Positions 1-7,125 of a stretch of DNA of 15,139 bases are shown here, piece by piece. The stretch is from an uncultured Eubacteriales bacterium. GTDB taxonomy: Bacteria; Bacillota; Clostridia; Oscillospirales; Oscillospiraceae. The stretch is taken from assembly GCA_900550615.1 (NCBI GenBank), contig URSX01000039.1, forward strand, positions 1 through 15,139, in the 5' to 3' direction. Under the pieces are notes generated by a model. That model searched no databases and had not been told where the DNA came from. It saw nothing but the letters and a program-made list of their open reading frames with translations. The translations under genes were made by a program, and so were the position numbers. The number at the start of each line of letters is the position of its first letter. Position 1 is the stretch's first letter.

Positions 1-14
1 CGATTTCCCCTCCC

Positions 15-93
15 GCGGGCGACCGCGAGGGTCGCCCCTACGGACGGGCACAAGGAGCGCGGTAAAGCGGGGCGTCGAGGACGCCGCCCCTAA
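15..93. repeat. Two GC-rich palindromic intergenic repeat units
   Basis: Positions 17-37 form a hairpin (GGGCGACC, loop GCGAG, GGTCGCCC) ending in CCCCTAC. Positions 69-93 form a second hairpin (GGCGTC, loop GAG, GACGCC, with flanking GGGG/CCCC) ending in CCCCTAA. Read on the minus strand both units begin with (G/T)TAGGGGCG followed by a short palindrome, the same architecture as the copies at 6609-6689 and 8970-8995. They look like REP-type dispersed repeats. No gene is visible in 1-125. Confidence 0.6.
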
Positions 94-125
94 GCATGGC
101 CGCTGGGTGCGGGGGGTGCCTGCTC

Positions 126-800
126 TTATGGCGTGGACAGGGTGCCGGTGGGCGGCAATGATGAGACATCGGCGGCGGTAATGAGATTGGGTTCCTCTAT
201 TTGAACGGGGGTACCGTCGGGGTTGGTGGGGAAACGGAAAGCGTAGCCATACTCGGAATTTACGGGAAAATTCCGAATCTGCTCCTCGGTGAACAGGCCC
301 ACTGCGATGGGCCAGGTGATGATCAGGTCTTCGTCCTGTTCCTGCAAATTCACCAGGCGGAGGTCATAGCCCAGGGCGGCCAAACGCTTAAATTCACCGC
401 CCAGGCTTCCGGCGGCTACCTGTTCCCCATTTTGGAATACATCCATTTCTAAAAGGAACTTCACATCCCGGCCCGCGTACTGCTTTCGGGCGGCGTTGAC
501 CTCCACAAAGCAGAAATACTCGCCGGGGTCCGGGGCCTTGTAGCAGGCTTCGACGCCGATTTGGTAGTTTGTGAGGGGCTGGCTGGGGGAATAGTTCGTG
601 TCTCCGTCCTTATAATCTTTCAGCGGCAGGTAGCGGGCCGTCAGCAGCACGGCTATGGCCGTGACCAGACACAGGCAGGCCGCCGCGCTCCAGCGGCGCC
701 AGGTGGGTGCGGCCCGGCGGGGGCGGACGGGTTCATGGGCCCGGGCAATAAAGTCGTCCCGGATGTCCCCCAGGACCAGGGAAAAATCTTCTTTTTTCAT
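126..800 (-). CDS. Single-pass membrane protein, probable anti-sigma factor for the adjacent ECF sigma factor
   Basis: A 224-residue protein. Residues 1-36 are charged and probably cytoplasmic, and contain the segment VLGDIRDDFIARAHE, which resembles the short sigma-binding helix of many Firmicutes ECF anti-sigma proteins (family impression, not searched). Residues 37-56 form one hydrophobic membrane helix. The remaining ~165 residues are hydrophilic and probably extracytoplasmic; I recognise no named domain there. Its ATG lies inside the stop codon of the sigma gene (ATGA, 797-800), so the two are translationally coupled. This arrangement (sigma gene first, overlapping one-TM protein second) is the usual ECF sigma/anti-sigma pair, in which the anti-sigma holds the sigma at the membrane until an envelope signal releases it. 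No cysteine-histidine zinc anti-sigma motif is visible. The membrane topology is well supported; the anti-sigma role is inferred from context. Confidence 0.75.
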   Translation of the reverse strand: MKKEDFSLVLGDIRDDFIARAHEPVRPRRAAPTWRRWSAAACLCLVTAIAVLLTARYLPLKDYKDGDTNYSPSQPLTNYQIGVEACYKAPDPGEYFCFVEVNAARKQYAGRDVKFLLEMDVFQNGEQVAAGSLGGEFKRLAALGYDLRLVNLQEQDEDLIITWPIAVGLFTEEQIRNFPVNSEYGYAFRFPTNPDGTPVQIEEPNLITAADVSSLPPTGTLSTP

Positions 801-1357
801 AGCATAAAGCCCCTTTCCGAAAGGCGGCGGCGCAGCTGTAAGCGCAGGCGGTGGAGAGTGACATAGACATGGTTTTCCGAGAGGGTGAAGCGCCGGGCGA
901 TGTCGGGCACGCTGTCAAAATACCAGTAGCGGCAGACAAAAATGCGGCGCTTGGTCTCCGGGAGGGCGGCCAGGAAGTCATTGATAGCGGCCAGCAGCTC
1001 CCGGCGGTCCAGAGCTATCTCGGGGGTGTCCCGGTCGGAGACGATGTGCTGTAGCTCCTCAAAAACCGCCTCCGCTCCTCCGCCGCCCCGTTTCTGCGCG
1101 GCGGCGCTGCGCAGCCGGTTCAGGGCCAGGTTCCGGGTGATCCGGCCCAAAAATGCCGCAAGCACCGCAGGTCTGTGGGGCGGCATGGCGCTCCACGCCC
1201 GGAGATAGGTGTCGCAGACGCATTCCTCCGCGTCCCGCCGGTCGGGCAGGATGCTTCCGGCGATGCCGGCGCAGTAGGCACCGTATTTTTCCGCCGCAGC
1301 CGGGATGGCGCGCTCATCCCGGGCCCAAAACAGCGCCACAATGGCGGCATCGTCCAT
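797..1357 (-). CDS. ECF-type RNA polymerase sigma factor (sigma-70 family)
   Basis: A 186-residue protein with the two-domain ECF layout. Region sigma2 covers about residues 5-75 and includes DAEECVCDTYLRAW, the conserved -10 recognition/core-binding stretch. Region sigma4 covers about 125-180 and includes LPETKRRIFVCRYWY followed by a helix-turn-helix (PDIARRFTLSENHVYVTLHRLR) that reads the -35 element. I place the start at the ATG at 1357, preceded by a strong AAGGAGG-like ribosome binding site; an in-frame start 16 codons upstream lacks support. The gene overlaps the downstream membrane protein by four bases. An ECF-like promoter lies 38-66 bases upstream of the ATG, suggesting autoregulation. 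The protein should redirect RNA polymerase to a small stress regulon; signal and targets cannot be read from the sequence. Confidence 0.92.
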   Translation of the reverse strand: MDDAAIVALFWARDERAIPAAAEKYGAYCAGIAGSILPDRRDAEECVCDTYLRAWSAMPPHRPAVLAAFLGRITRNLALNRLRSAAAQKRGGGGAEAVFEELQHIVSDRDTPEIALDRRELLAAINDFLAALPETKRRIFVCRYWYFDSVPDIARRFTLSENHVYVTLHRLRLQLRRRLSERGFML

Positions 1358-1394
1358 AGTCCTCTCCCCTCCTTTCCTTTGGCCTTTCACTTTT

Positions 1395-1423
1395 ATAGAC
1401 ACCATCGGAGCGTGTTTCTTACA
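1395..1423 (-). promoter_or_regulatory. Candidate autoregulated ECF promoter upstream of the sigma gene
   Basis: On the minus strand TGTAAG (1418-1423) is followed after 16 bases by TGTCTAT (1395-1401). This resembles ECF promoters of the TGTAAC...CGTCTAT type and does not resemble a housekeeping TTGACA/TATAAT pair. It lies directly upstream of the sigma gene, consistent with a positive feedback loop. The match is by eye. Confidence 0.5.
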
Positions 1424-1444
1424 GGAACCGGAAAAATTTTCAAA

Positions 1445-1475
1445 AAAACTCCCGGAATTCGTTTCCGGGAGTTTT
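1445..1475 (-). terminator. Intrinsic terminator of the pyrophosphatase gene
   Basis: A 13-bp stem (arms 1445-1457 and 1463-1475, core ACTCCCGGAA/TTCCGGGAGT) has a five-base loop. On the minus strand it is followed by a run of seven T. It lies about 85 bases after the pyrophosphatase stop codon and just upstream of the sigma-factor promoter, so it separates the two minus-strand units. Confidence 0.85.
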
Positions 1476-1558
1476 GCGTTTTAATCGGCTCAAAATTATG
1501 CGCGCAGCCGGCTGTAAGCCCTTTGGCAGAAAAGGCAAAGCTTTTTCGCCAAAAATCT

Positions 1559-3169
1559 TTAGCCCCACAGGGCAGTGAGCATGGGGATGATCTGCTTTTT
1601 GCGGCTCATGACGCCGGGCAGGAACAGGGTGTTGTCCTTGGGCTCCACCGAGAAAGCGTTGCGGATGGCGTCGTCGCTGCCCACATAGAGCAGCTGCGTA
1701 CCCTCCAGCAGCACATCCGTCAGCATGAGGATCACCATGTCGTAGTGATGCTCGTCCCGCAGGCGGGTCATTTCCTTCAGCAGCTCGTCCTTGCGGCTCA
1801 TGATGTCCAGGGAGTCCAGGCAGGTGATCTGCCCCACGCCCAGCATCTGCTCGGCAATGTGGAACTCCTTGAAATCCGAGGCGATGAGCTCCTGCACGGG
1901 CTTATCCGGGCTGACGGAGGAGAACAACTCCTTGCCCAGGTCATCCAGCTTGATATTGGCGATGCGGGCCAGGCGCTGGGCCATGGAAATATCCCGCTTG
2001 GTGCAGGTGGGGGACTTGAACATCACCGTATCCGACAATATGGCCGCCGCCATGAGGCCCGCCATAGGCCCGGAGGGGATGACCCCATGCTCCTGGTACA
2101 TGGAGGCGATGATGGTATTGGTGCTGCCCACGGGCTCGTTGCGCACATAGATGGGCTGGCCGGTCTGGATATCCGCCAGACGGTGGTGGTCGATGATCTC
2201 CAGGATCTCCGCCTGGTCCAGGCCCGGCACAGACTGGGCAAACTCATTGTGATCCACCAGCACCACCTGCTTGCGCCGGGGACGGAGCAGGTGATAGCGG
2301 GACAGGGTGCCCACGACTTTTTCGTTTTTATCCAACACCGGGTAGCTGCGGTAGCGGCTCTTGAGCACCACCTCCCGGACATCATCGATATAGTCGTCCA
2401 GATGGAAGCACACAATCTCGCCCCGCTGGCAGGGCCGGGAGATGGGAATAGCCTGGTAGATCAGGCGGCAGGCGCGGCCAGCGGGGAAGGGGGTGGAGAT
2501 GATGCAGGTGTCGCCGGTGTAGTTCTCCAGCTCCTGGTCAACGTCTGCCCGGCAGATGATCAGGCAGCTGACGTGGTACTCCAGCGCCCGCTGGATCATG
2601 TCCGGCTGGCTGGCGCACAGGACGACGTTGTCGCTGCCGGAAAAGCGCAGGTTTTCAGCACTCTGGGGCATGGCCACCACCACATTGCCGCTGATGCTGG
2701 TGGGAATGCCGCTGCCCTCGTTGACAATGCGGCCCTCCAGAACGCTGACCAGGTTGAACACCGGCAGCTCGTCCACACGACTGTCCACCAGGGTCTCCAT
2801 GCTGAAGGTGGCGATGTCGCCGGCGGAGAGCATGCCATAGAGGGTCCCGTCGTCATTCACCACAGGGACGGCGGAGATGCGCTGGTCGCGCATCACGTGC
2901 CAGGCCCGGTCCATGGTGACCGAGGAACTCAGACAGGGGGGGGTATCATAGTCCAGGTCGCAGACCTGGGTGCGGACGGTGCGGATAGCCAGGGGCTCGT
3001 CAATGCCGAAATGCTTGAGCATACGGCTGGATTCATCGCTGACATGGCCCAGATGGGCCGCCACATAGCGCCGGTCGCCTAGGGCGTTGCGCAGCGCGGC
3101 GTAGGATATAGCGGCCACAATGGAATCTGTGTCCGGATTGCGGTGGCCGGTTACATAGATCTCGTTCAT
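1559..3169 (-). CDS. Family II (DHH) inorganic pyrophosphatase with CBS and DRTGG regulatory domains
   Basis: A 536-residue protein that hydrolyses pyrophosphate to two phosphates in the cytoplasm, using Mn/Co in this family. The DHH catalytic domain is split. The N-terminal GHRNPDTDS (residues 8-16) supplies the metal ligands H9, D13 and D15. After the regulatory insert come VDHN (305-308), IDHH (326-329) and LSD (D380). The DHHA2 part ends with SRKKQ (522-526), which binds substrate. The insert holds CBS1 (about 76-122), a DRTGG domain (about 135-243) and CBS2 (about 249-297). In studied homologues this module binds adenine nucleotides, with AMP/ADP inhibiting and ATP or diadenosine polyphosphates activating; that behaviour is family knowledge. 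Ordinary family II enzymes are about 310 residues, so the length itself marks the regulated subtype. The start is the ATG at 3169 with GGAGG seven bases upstream; 19 extra upstream codons in the open frame overlap the promoter and are not used. Confidence 0.95.
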   Translation of the reverse strand: MNEIYVTGHRNPDTDSIVAAISYAALRNALGDRRYVAAHLGHVSDESSRMLKHFGIDEPLAIRTVRTQVCDLDYDTPPCLSSSVTMDRAWHVMRDQRISAVPVVNDDGTLYGMLSAGDIATFSMETLVDSRVDELPVFNLVSVLEGRIVNEGSGIPTSISGNVVVAMPQSAENLRFSGSDNVVLCASQPDMIQRALEYHVSCLIICRADVDQELENYTGDTCIISTPFPAGRACRLIYQAIPISRPCQRGEIVCFHLDDYIDDVREVVLKSRYRSYPVLDKNEKVVGTLSRYHLLRPRRKQVVLVDHNEFAQSVPGLDQAEILEIIDHHRLADIQTGQPIYVRNEPVGSTNTIIASMYQEHGVIPSGPMAGLMAAAILSDTVMFKSPTCTKRDISMAQRLARIANIKLDDLGKELFSSVSPDKPVQELIASDFKEFHIAEQMLGVGQITCLDSLDIMSRKDELLKEMTRLRDEHHYDMVILMLTDVLLEGTQLLYVGSDDAIRNAFSVEPKDNTLFLPGVMSRKKQIIPMLTALWG

Positions 3170-3197
3170 CCTTTTGCCTCCAAAGAGCTTTTTTTTC

Positions 3198-3226
3198 ATT
3201 ATAAAACGGGGAAATTTGATTTTCAA
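3198..3226 (-). promoter_or_regulatory. Sigma-A type promoter of the pyrophosphatase gene
   Basis: TTGAAA (minus strand, 3221-3226) and a perfect TATAAT (3198-3203) are separated by 17 bases. Transcription should start near 3191, giving a leader of only about 20 bases that consists mostly of the ribosome binding site. Confidence 0.8.
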
Positions 3227-3375
3227 TACGAGGATATTATAAATTTTAGTCGTTTAACTTGTTTTTTTCCGTGAAAAGGCAGAGAGAAAGGGGGAGGAGG
3301 GCTAAAAAGCGAGGCAGGAAGGCCTTTTGAGGGACATGGGCAGTACCCCCGCGGCGGTGCCGCCCTGTGACCGCA

Positions 3376-3410
3376 GCAAGAAAGCCCCACCGCCGGTGGG
3401 GCTTTCTTGC
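3376..3410 (-). terminator. Hairpin terminator of the GntR-ABC operon
   Basis: A perfect 15-bp inverted repeat (arms 3376-3390 and 3396-3410, GCAAGAAAGCCCCAC) has a five-base loop and begins immediately after the permease stop codon. The A and T tracts are inside the stem (AAAGCCCC...GGGGCTTT), so it could act on either strand. The 3227-3375 stretch upstream of the pyrophosphatase shows no gene. Confidence 0.7.
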
Positions 3411-5207
3411 TCATGCGCTGTAGGGTACAGTAATGCCGGGGTATTCGATGGTGTCTGCGTAGTCGCCCTTATCATCTATGCCGAAAGCGTCCTCAGGGGT
3501 CTGGATGATGTCCCACTCCTGCAGCAGCGCCAGAGTGCGGGTGCACTGGCGGTTGAGGTAAATGGAGAATTCCCGGTCATGTACCGTGTCATCCAGGGTG
3601 ATCTGCACCAGGCAGTTCTGGTTGCTGTAGAGGCTGGTGTCGGTCATGTCCATGGCCGCGATGTCCTCCAGAGTGGCCTTATACAGGGCATTGCACTGCT
3701 GGGCCGTCAGCTCCCGGGAAACCTCTGCCGTGGGGATGGATACCCAACCGTAGCGGAGGCTTTCGGCGGACACAGTGCCGGCGGAATCCAGCACCAGACT
3801 GCGGCGGAAGGTGTCCGTCTCCAGCAAGGGCTGCACGATGGCCATGTCCGACGTGGGGAGATAGTATTGGCGGGAGAGCCTTCCGCCGTCTTTCAGGTTG
3901 TAGGTGATGAGGAAGCTGCGGCCATACTCGGTGTAGCCGCCCTTGGGAATGGTGCGGTCAGCCAGAGCGTGATGAGCCCGGAGAATGGTGTCGATCTCAT
4001 CGGGGGAATCGAACTGGGCGGGGCGGTGGGCCAGGGCACCGCAGACAATCTCTGCCGACTCCACCTGATCCGCCTGGGGGACCCGCCGCTCAAAGCCGAA
4101 GAGGTCGGCCTTGACGCACAGGCACAGGGCGATGAGCACCGCGCACAGGGCCAGCAGCTCCGGCCAGAGCTTGCCGAAAACCCGGGGCGTGCGGGCGATG
4201 AGCATCTGGGAGCCGATCATGCACGCCAAGCTCAGGACGATGATGCAGGCCAGCAGCGCCACGGTGTTGCTGGTGCAGCTGAGGATCAGCGCCAGCAGCA
4301 GGCCCAGGCCCAGGCCACCCAGCAGGCCCACTACCCACCGCACCACCGGGCGCAGGGGCCGGAAGGCCAGGGTGTCGCCGGAGGCTTCGCTGCGGCGGAT
4401 GCCGTAGAGCAGCCGGCTGGCCGCCAGCAGCACCAGAGCCGCGATGCCGTATACCAGCAGGCTCCTCCAGGCGGCGTGAGTCAGGAGCGCGTCGCTTCCG
4501 TCTGCGTATGTTTCCTTCAGATCCAGGGTCAGGCGCAGGGCCGGGGTGAGCCAGACCACGATGTTGTCCCGGCCCATGGAGAATACGTTGTCTTTATAGC
4601 TGAGATAAAAGAGACTGCACATGGTGTCCATCAGGATGCGGCAGAGGACGGCAGTGCAGTTCAGCGCACCGAAGGCCACAGCCATGGCCGGCAGCCAGGC
4701 ACACAGCATGCAGCAGACGATGCCCAGGGCGAAAAACAGCAGGAAGGTCACCAGGTTGAATGCCAGCCACGACAGGGTGGGGCCCCAGCAGGCCGCTGCG
4801 CTCTGGGGAAGCATCGTGAGCAGGAAAATGATTGCGCTGCAGCAGACTGCGCCGCCTGTGCCACACAGCACATGGGTGCCGAACTGGCATGCACGGCTTG
4901 CGGGAAAGCTGTGCATGCCATAGGTGGCCCGGGAGCTGGACAGGTAGGAAAACAGCGCCATGGCCAGCACGATGCCGAAAATGAGGTTGATCCAGATGGC
5001 ACAGGAGGTGGCCGTGCCGATGGCCTCCAGGGTCACGTGCTTAGCGGCGTCCACATCTCCTGCCAGTGTGCCTGCGGGGATGCCGTTCCACAGCCGCAGA
5101 GGCAGGATCAGGAACCACAGGAATGTGTACCCGGCAAAGAGCGGCCAGCAGCGGCGCAGATCGCTGCGCAGCAGGGATCGGTTAAATAAGGATATTGTGA
5201 GCAGCAT
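3411..5207 (-). CDS. ABC transporter permease of a GntR-controlled (Ytr-like) exporter
   Basis: A 598-residue membrane protein. The first ~370 residues contain roughly nine hydrophobic helices (near 21-40, 70-90, 118-135, 148-170, 172-195, 250-268, 290-310, 315-332, 348-366). The last ~230 residues are hydrophilic and form one large terminal domain, probably outside the membrane. With the ATPase encoded just upstream it would make an ABC-2 type exporter. Related GntR/YtrA-linked systems respond to cell-wall antibiotics or envelope stress, but the substrate here is unknown. I take the ATG at 5207 as start: GGAGG lies eight bases before it, whereas the GTG at 5216 overlaps that ribosome binding site. 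The first 26 bases overlap the end of the ATPase gene in another frame, implying coupled translation. The permease family assignment rests on topology and neighbours; the sequence itself is poorly conserved. Confidence 0.85.
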   Translation of the reverse strand: MLLTISLFNRSLLRSDLRRCWPLFAGYTFLWFLILPLRLWNGIPAGTLAGDVDAAKHVTLEAIGTATSCAIWINLIFGIVLAMALFSYLSSSRATYGMHSFPASRACQFGTHVLCGTGGAVCCSAIIFLLTMLPQSAAACWGPTLSWLAFNLVTFLLFFALGIVCCMLCAWLPAMAVAFGALNCTAVLCRILMDTMCSLFYLSYKDNVFSMGRDNIVVWLTPALRLTLDLKETYADGSDALLTHAAWRSLLVYGIAALVLLAASRLLYGIRRSEASGDTLAFRPLRPVVRWVVGLLGGLGLGLLLALILSCTSNTVALLACIIVLSLACMIGSQMLIARTPRVFGKLWPELLALCAVLIALCLCVKADLFGFERRVPQADQVESAEIVCGALAHRPAQFDSPDEIDTILRAHHALADRTIPKGGYTEYGRSFLITYNLKDGGRLSRQYYLPTSDMAIVQPLLETDTFRRSLVLDSAGTVSAESLRYGWVSIPTAEVSRELTAQQCNALYKATLEDIAAMDMTDTSLYSNQNCLVQITLDDTVHDREFSIYLNRQCTRTLALLQEWDIIQTPEDAFGIDDKGDYADTIEYPGITVPYSA

Positions 5208-6081
5208 CGTCCGCACCTCCTAATTCATAGATGAAGATTTCCTCCAGGGTCAGGGGAATGGCCTCCAGCAGCAGGGGGCTTGTGATCTGCATGCGGCGGC
5301 AAATCTCCTCGCTGCTGCCGCGCATGATGTAGGTGTGGACCCGGCCCACCTGAGAATGATGGAGCACTTGCAGCTCCGCGGGGAGGGCAGGCTCCTGGGG
5401 CGTGGGGTAGGCCACCTGAATTTTCACGGTGCTGTCCTGCAGGTCGGAGAGGGTGCGCTCCAGGAGCACCTTGCCCTGATCCATGATGCCCACATGGTCG
5501 CACACATCCTCCAGCTCCCGGAGGTTGTGGCTGGAGAGGAGCACCGTAGTGCCCCGGGCAGCCACATCGTCCAGCAGCACCTGCCACACCTGGCGGCGCA
5601 TCACCGGGTCCAGGCCGTCCACCGGCTCATCCAGCACCAGGTACTCTGGCATGCAGCTCATGGTGATCCAAAAGGCCGCCTGGCGCTGCATGCCCTTGCT
5701 CATGCGGCGGATGGCTTTCTTTTCCGGCAGGCAGAACAGTCCCCGGAGCTTTTCGAAGCGCCCCCAGTCGAACCTGGGGTACATGCCCGCGTAGAGCTTG
5801 GCCATCTCTCGGATGGTGGATTGGTTATAGAAGAACCAGTCGTCGGGGATGGACACCACCCGCTCCTTGGCGTGGCGGTTTTCAAAGACAGGCACGCCGT
5901 TTATTAGCACCTGGCCGCTGTCCTGCTTGTAGACCCCGGTGATGTGGCGCAGGAGTGTGGACTTGCCCGCGCCGTTGGGGCCCACCAGGCCGTACACCGC
6001 CCCCTTGGGCACGGTGAGGGTGGCGCTGTCCAGAGCTGTGAAGCCGTCAAAGGTTTTTACCAATTTTTTTACTTCGATCAT
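5182..6081 (-). CDS. ABC transporter ATP-binding protein (YtrB-like)
   Basis: A 299-residue cytoplasmic ATPase. Walker A is GPNGAGKST (34-42), the signature is the variant MSKGMQ (127-132) where LSGGQ is usual, Walker B plus D-loop is YLVLDEPVDGLDP (147-159), and the switch histidine sits in LLSSHN. Where a Q-loop glutamine is expected the sequence reads SIPDDWFFYNQ. The SKGMQR-type signature is common in small GntR-linked exporters. About 80 residues after the nucleotide-binding fold form an accessory C-terminal domain. Start: the ATG at 6081 overlaps the regulator stop codon (ATGA, 6078-6081) and has GAGGAGG upstream; an in-frame start 11 codons earlier lies inside the regulator gene and is less likely. 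It powers the permease encoded downstream, whose gene overlaps its 3' end. Confidence 0.95.
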   Translation of the reverse strand: MIEVKKLVKTFDGFTALDSATLTVPKGAVYGLVGPNGAGKSTLLRHITGVYKQDSGQVLINGVPVFENRHAKERVVSIPDDWFFYNQSTIREMAKLYAGMYPRFDWGRFEKLRGLFCLPEKKAIRRMSKGMQRQAAFWITMSCMPEYLVLDEPVDGLDPVMRRQVWQVLLDDVAARGTTVLLSSHNLRELEDVCDHVGIMDQGKVLLERTLSDLQDSTVKIQVAYPTPQEPALPAELQVLHHSQVGRVHTYIMRGSSEEICRRMQITSPLLLEAIPLTLEEIFIYELGGADDAAHNILI

Positions 6082-6440
6082 TTTTCTTCCTCCTCTCTCC
6101 ACAGATCCAGCCACTGCTGCTCTGTCATGCCCAACTGCCGCAGCTCCTCCACGGTGTCCCGCAGACTCTCTGTAAGCTCGGCCATGCGGCGGCGGTTCTG
6201 GTCGCCGTCTTCGGCCACAAAACTGCCCCGGCCGGACACGGTGTATACAAAGCCCTCTGCCTCCAGCTGGGCGATGGCCCGCTGGATGGTGTTGGGATTG
6301 ATGGCCAGCTCTGTGGCCAGCTTGCGCACGGAGGGCAGCTGATCCCCCGGCTGCAGAACGCCCGTCACCATCAGCCGCCGCAGTCCGTCCCGTACCTGCT
6401 GGTGGATGGGGCGGCTGTCCCGATAGTCCAAATGCAGCAC
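6078..6440 (-). CDS. GntR-family transcriptional regulator, YtrA subfamily
   Basis: A 120-residue protein, the short length typical of YtrA-type regulators. Residues 8-75 form a winged helix-turn-helix: PIHQQVRDGLRRLMVTGVL, then LPSVRKLATELAINPNTIQR, the GntR recognition signature, and the wing GFVYTVSGRGSFVA. The remaining ~40 residues form a charged helical tail, probably for dimerisation, in place of the large effector domain of other GntR proteins. The start is GTG at 6440, preceded by GGAGGAGGGAG. It is first in the operon with the ABC ATPase and permease and most likely represses it, releasing when a drug or envelope stress is present. The direct repeat just upstream is a candidate binding site. 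Confidence 0.93.
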   Translation of the reverse strand: MLHLDYRDSRPIHQQVRDGLRRLMVTGVLQPGDQLPSVRKLATELAINPNTIQRAIAQLEAEGFVYTVSGRGSFVAEDGDQNRRRMAELTESLRDTVEELRQLGMTEQQWLDLWREEEEK

Positions 6441-6468
6441 AATGCTCCCTCCTCCCGAGTGTTTTTGT

Positions 6469-6485
6469 GTATTAGTCGTATTAGT
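6469..6485. promoter_or_regulatory. Tandem GTATTAGT motif, candidate operator of the GntR regulator
   Basis: GTATTAGT occurs twice (6469-6476 and 6478-6485), separated by a single C, giving a 9-bp period. It lies between the -10 box and the start codon of the regulator gene, around the expected transcription start, where a bound repressor would block initiation. Binding is inferred from position only. Confidence 0.5.
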
Positions 6486-6491
6486 ACGGTT

Positions 6492-6520
6492 AATATATCA
6501 CGGCAATTTGCCCCTGTCAA
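6492..6520 (-). promoter_or_regulatory. Consensus sigma-A promoter of the GntR-ABC operon
   Basis: Minus strand TTGACA (6515-6520), 17-base spacer, TATATT (6492-6497). This is nearly a perfect housekeeping promoter, fitting an operon that must be kept off by a repressor. The rest of 6521-6752 holds only repeats and the ferredoxin ribosome binding site. Confidence 0.85.
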
Positions 6521-6608
6521 GAGGGAAAACTGGGAATATTTTCGCCCGGCGGCGGGCATGATGGAGAGGGGAAATGCGCAGGACGGGCATAAGAATTTGT
6601 GCAGGCCC

Positions 6609-6689
6609 GGTGCGGGTCGTCCGGTAGGCCGACCCCTACGCACCGTTTACCGGTAAAAAGCCGTAGGGGGCGGCGTCCCCGACGCCCCG
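6609..6689. repeat. Two palindromic repeat units in opposite orientation
   Basis: The first unit (6609-6645) has outer arms CGGTGCG/CGCACCG enclosing GGGTCG...CGACCC and reads GTAGGGGTCGG on the minus strand. The second (6663-6689) reads GTAGGGGGCGGCGTC then CCC then GACGCCCC on the plus strand. A 12-bp palindrome TTTACCGGTAAA (6646-6657) lies between them. Same family as 15-93 and 8970-8995. Confidence 0.6.
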
Positions 6690-6752
6690 TGCCCCACACA
6701 CGGGCAACCGCATAATTCGCTTCCTACATATTTACAATAAGGAGGAACGAAT

Positions 6753-6941
6753 ATGAAGGCTATGGTCTATCAGAAGAGCTGCATCCAGTGCGGACTGTGC
6801 GCGTCGGTCTGCCCGGAGGTGTTCACCCTGCTGCCGGGGCAGCCCGCCCAGGCCCAGACGGAGGACATTCCCGTGGATCTACAGATCAGCGCCCAGGCGG
6901 CGGCCGAGGGCTGCCCCACAGATGCCATCGCCGTCCAATAA
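6753..6941 (+). CDS. Small [4Fe-4S] ferredoxin
   Basis: A 62-residue soluble electron carrier. Cysteines at 10, 13, 16 and 20 form CIQCGLCASVCP, and a second cluster region has only GCP (C54). This is the single-cluster ferredoxin pattern, in which C10, C13, C16 and C54 would hold one [4Fe-4S] cluster; C20 is left over and in relatives may be free or disulfide-bonded. The second CxxCxxC motif of classical clostridial 2[4Fe-4S] ferredoxins is absent and is replaced by an acidic stretch (TEDIPVDLQ). GGAGG lies seven bases before the ATG. It stands alone between repeats and a transposase relic, so its redox partner is unknown. Confidence 0.92.
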   Translation: MKAMVYQKSCIQCGLCASVCPEVFTLLPGQPAQAQTEDIPVDLQISAQAAAEGCPTDAIAVQ

Positions 6942-6964
6942 AATTATTCCCGTTTTTTAAAAAG

Positions 6965-7070
6965 CGAACTCGATAGGAGAAAGCCGGCGTCGGCAAGCCA
7001 CGTTTACTGCCGGGAAAACGGTTGGTAAACTCAAAGCCGTTGTCCGCCTGGACACACTCCACCTTATTGC
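6965..7070 (-). pseudogene. Degraded fragment of a DDE (integrase-core) transposase
   Basis: Reading the minus strand from about 7070 downwards gives KVECVQADNGFEFTNRF followed by SKRGLPT-like residues. VQ(T/A)DNGFEFTNRF is the strand around the second catalytic aspartate of rve-type DDE transposases (IS481/IS3-like). The frame has a stop (TGA) just upstream, the match fades after about 30 codons, and there is no start codon or rest of the gene, so this is a dead remnant. The assignment is from motif memory without a search. A 5' fragment of what may be the same transposase type is at 12905-13072. Confidence 0.6.
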
Positions 7071-7092
7071 GTCAGCGAATGAAAATTTTCTC

Positions 7093-7121
7093 TTGACTCC
7101 CGGGGCAAAAAGTGATACCCT
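7093..7121 (+). promoter_or_regulatory. Probable promoter of the glyS leader
   Basis: TTGACT (7093-7098), 17-base spacer, TACCCT (7116-7121). The -35 is good and the -10 weak. Transcription would start near 7128, at the base of the first possible leader stem. Confidence 0.5.
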
Positions 7122-7125
7122 TAAC

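Noticed and set aside
1175..3082. 635-codon plus-strand open frame opposite the pyrophosphatase gene
   Set aside because: Antisense shadow caused by GC-rich codon use; the product is His/Gly/Ala-rich with no domain, while the minus strand encodes a clear enzyme.
3327..5189. 620-codon plus-strand frame opposite the permease
   Set aside because: Gln/Ala/Gly-rich antisense product; the minus-strand permease fits an overlapping operon with proper starts.
6720..6740. TACAAT just before the ferredoxin ribosome binding site as a -10 box
   Set aside because: No acceptable -35 at 16-18 bases; too weak to annotate.
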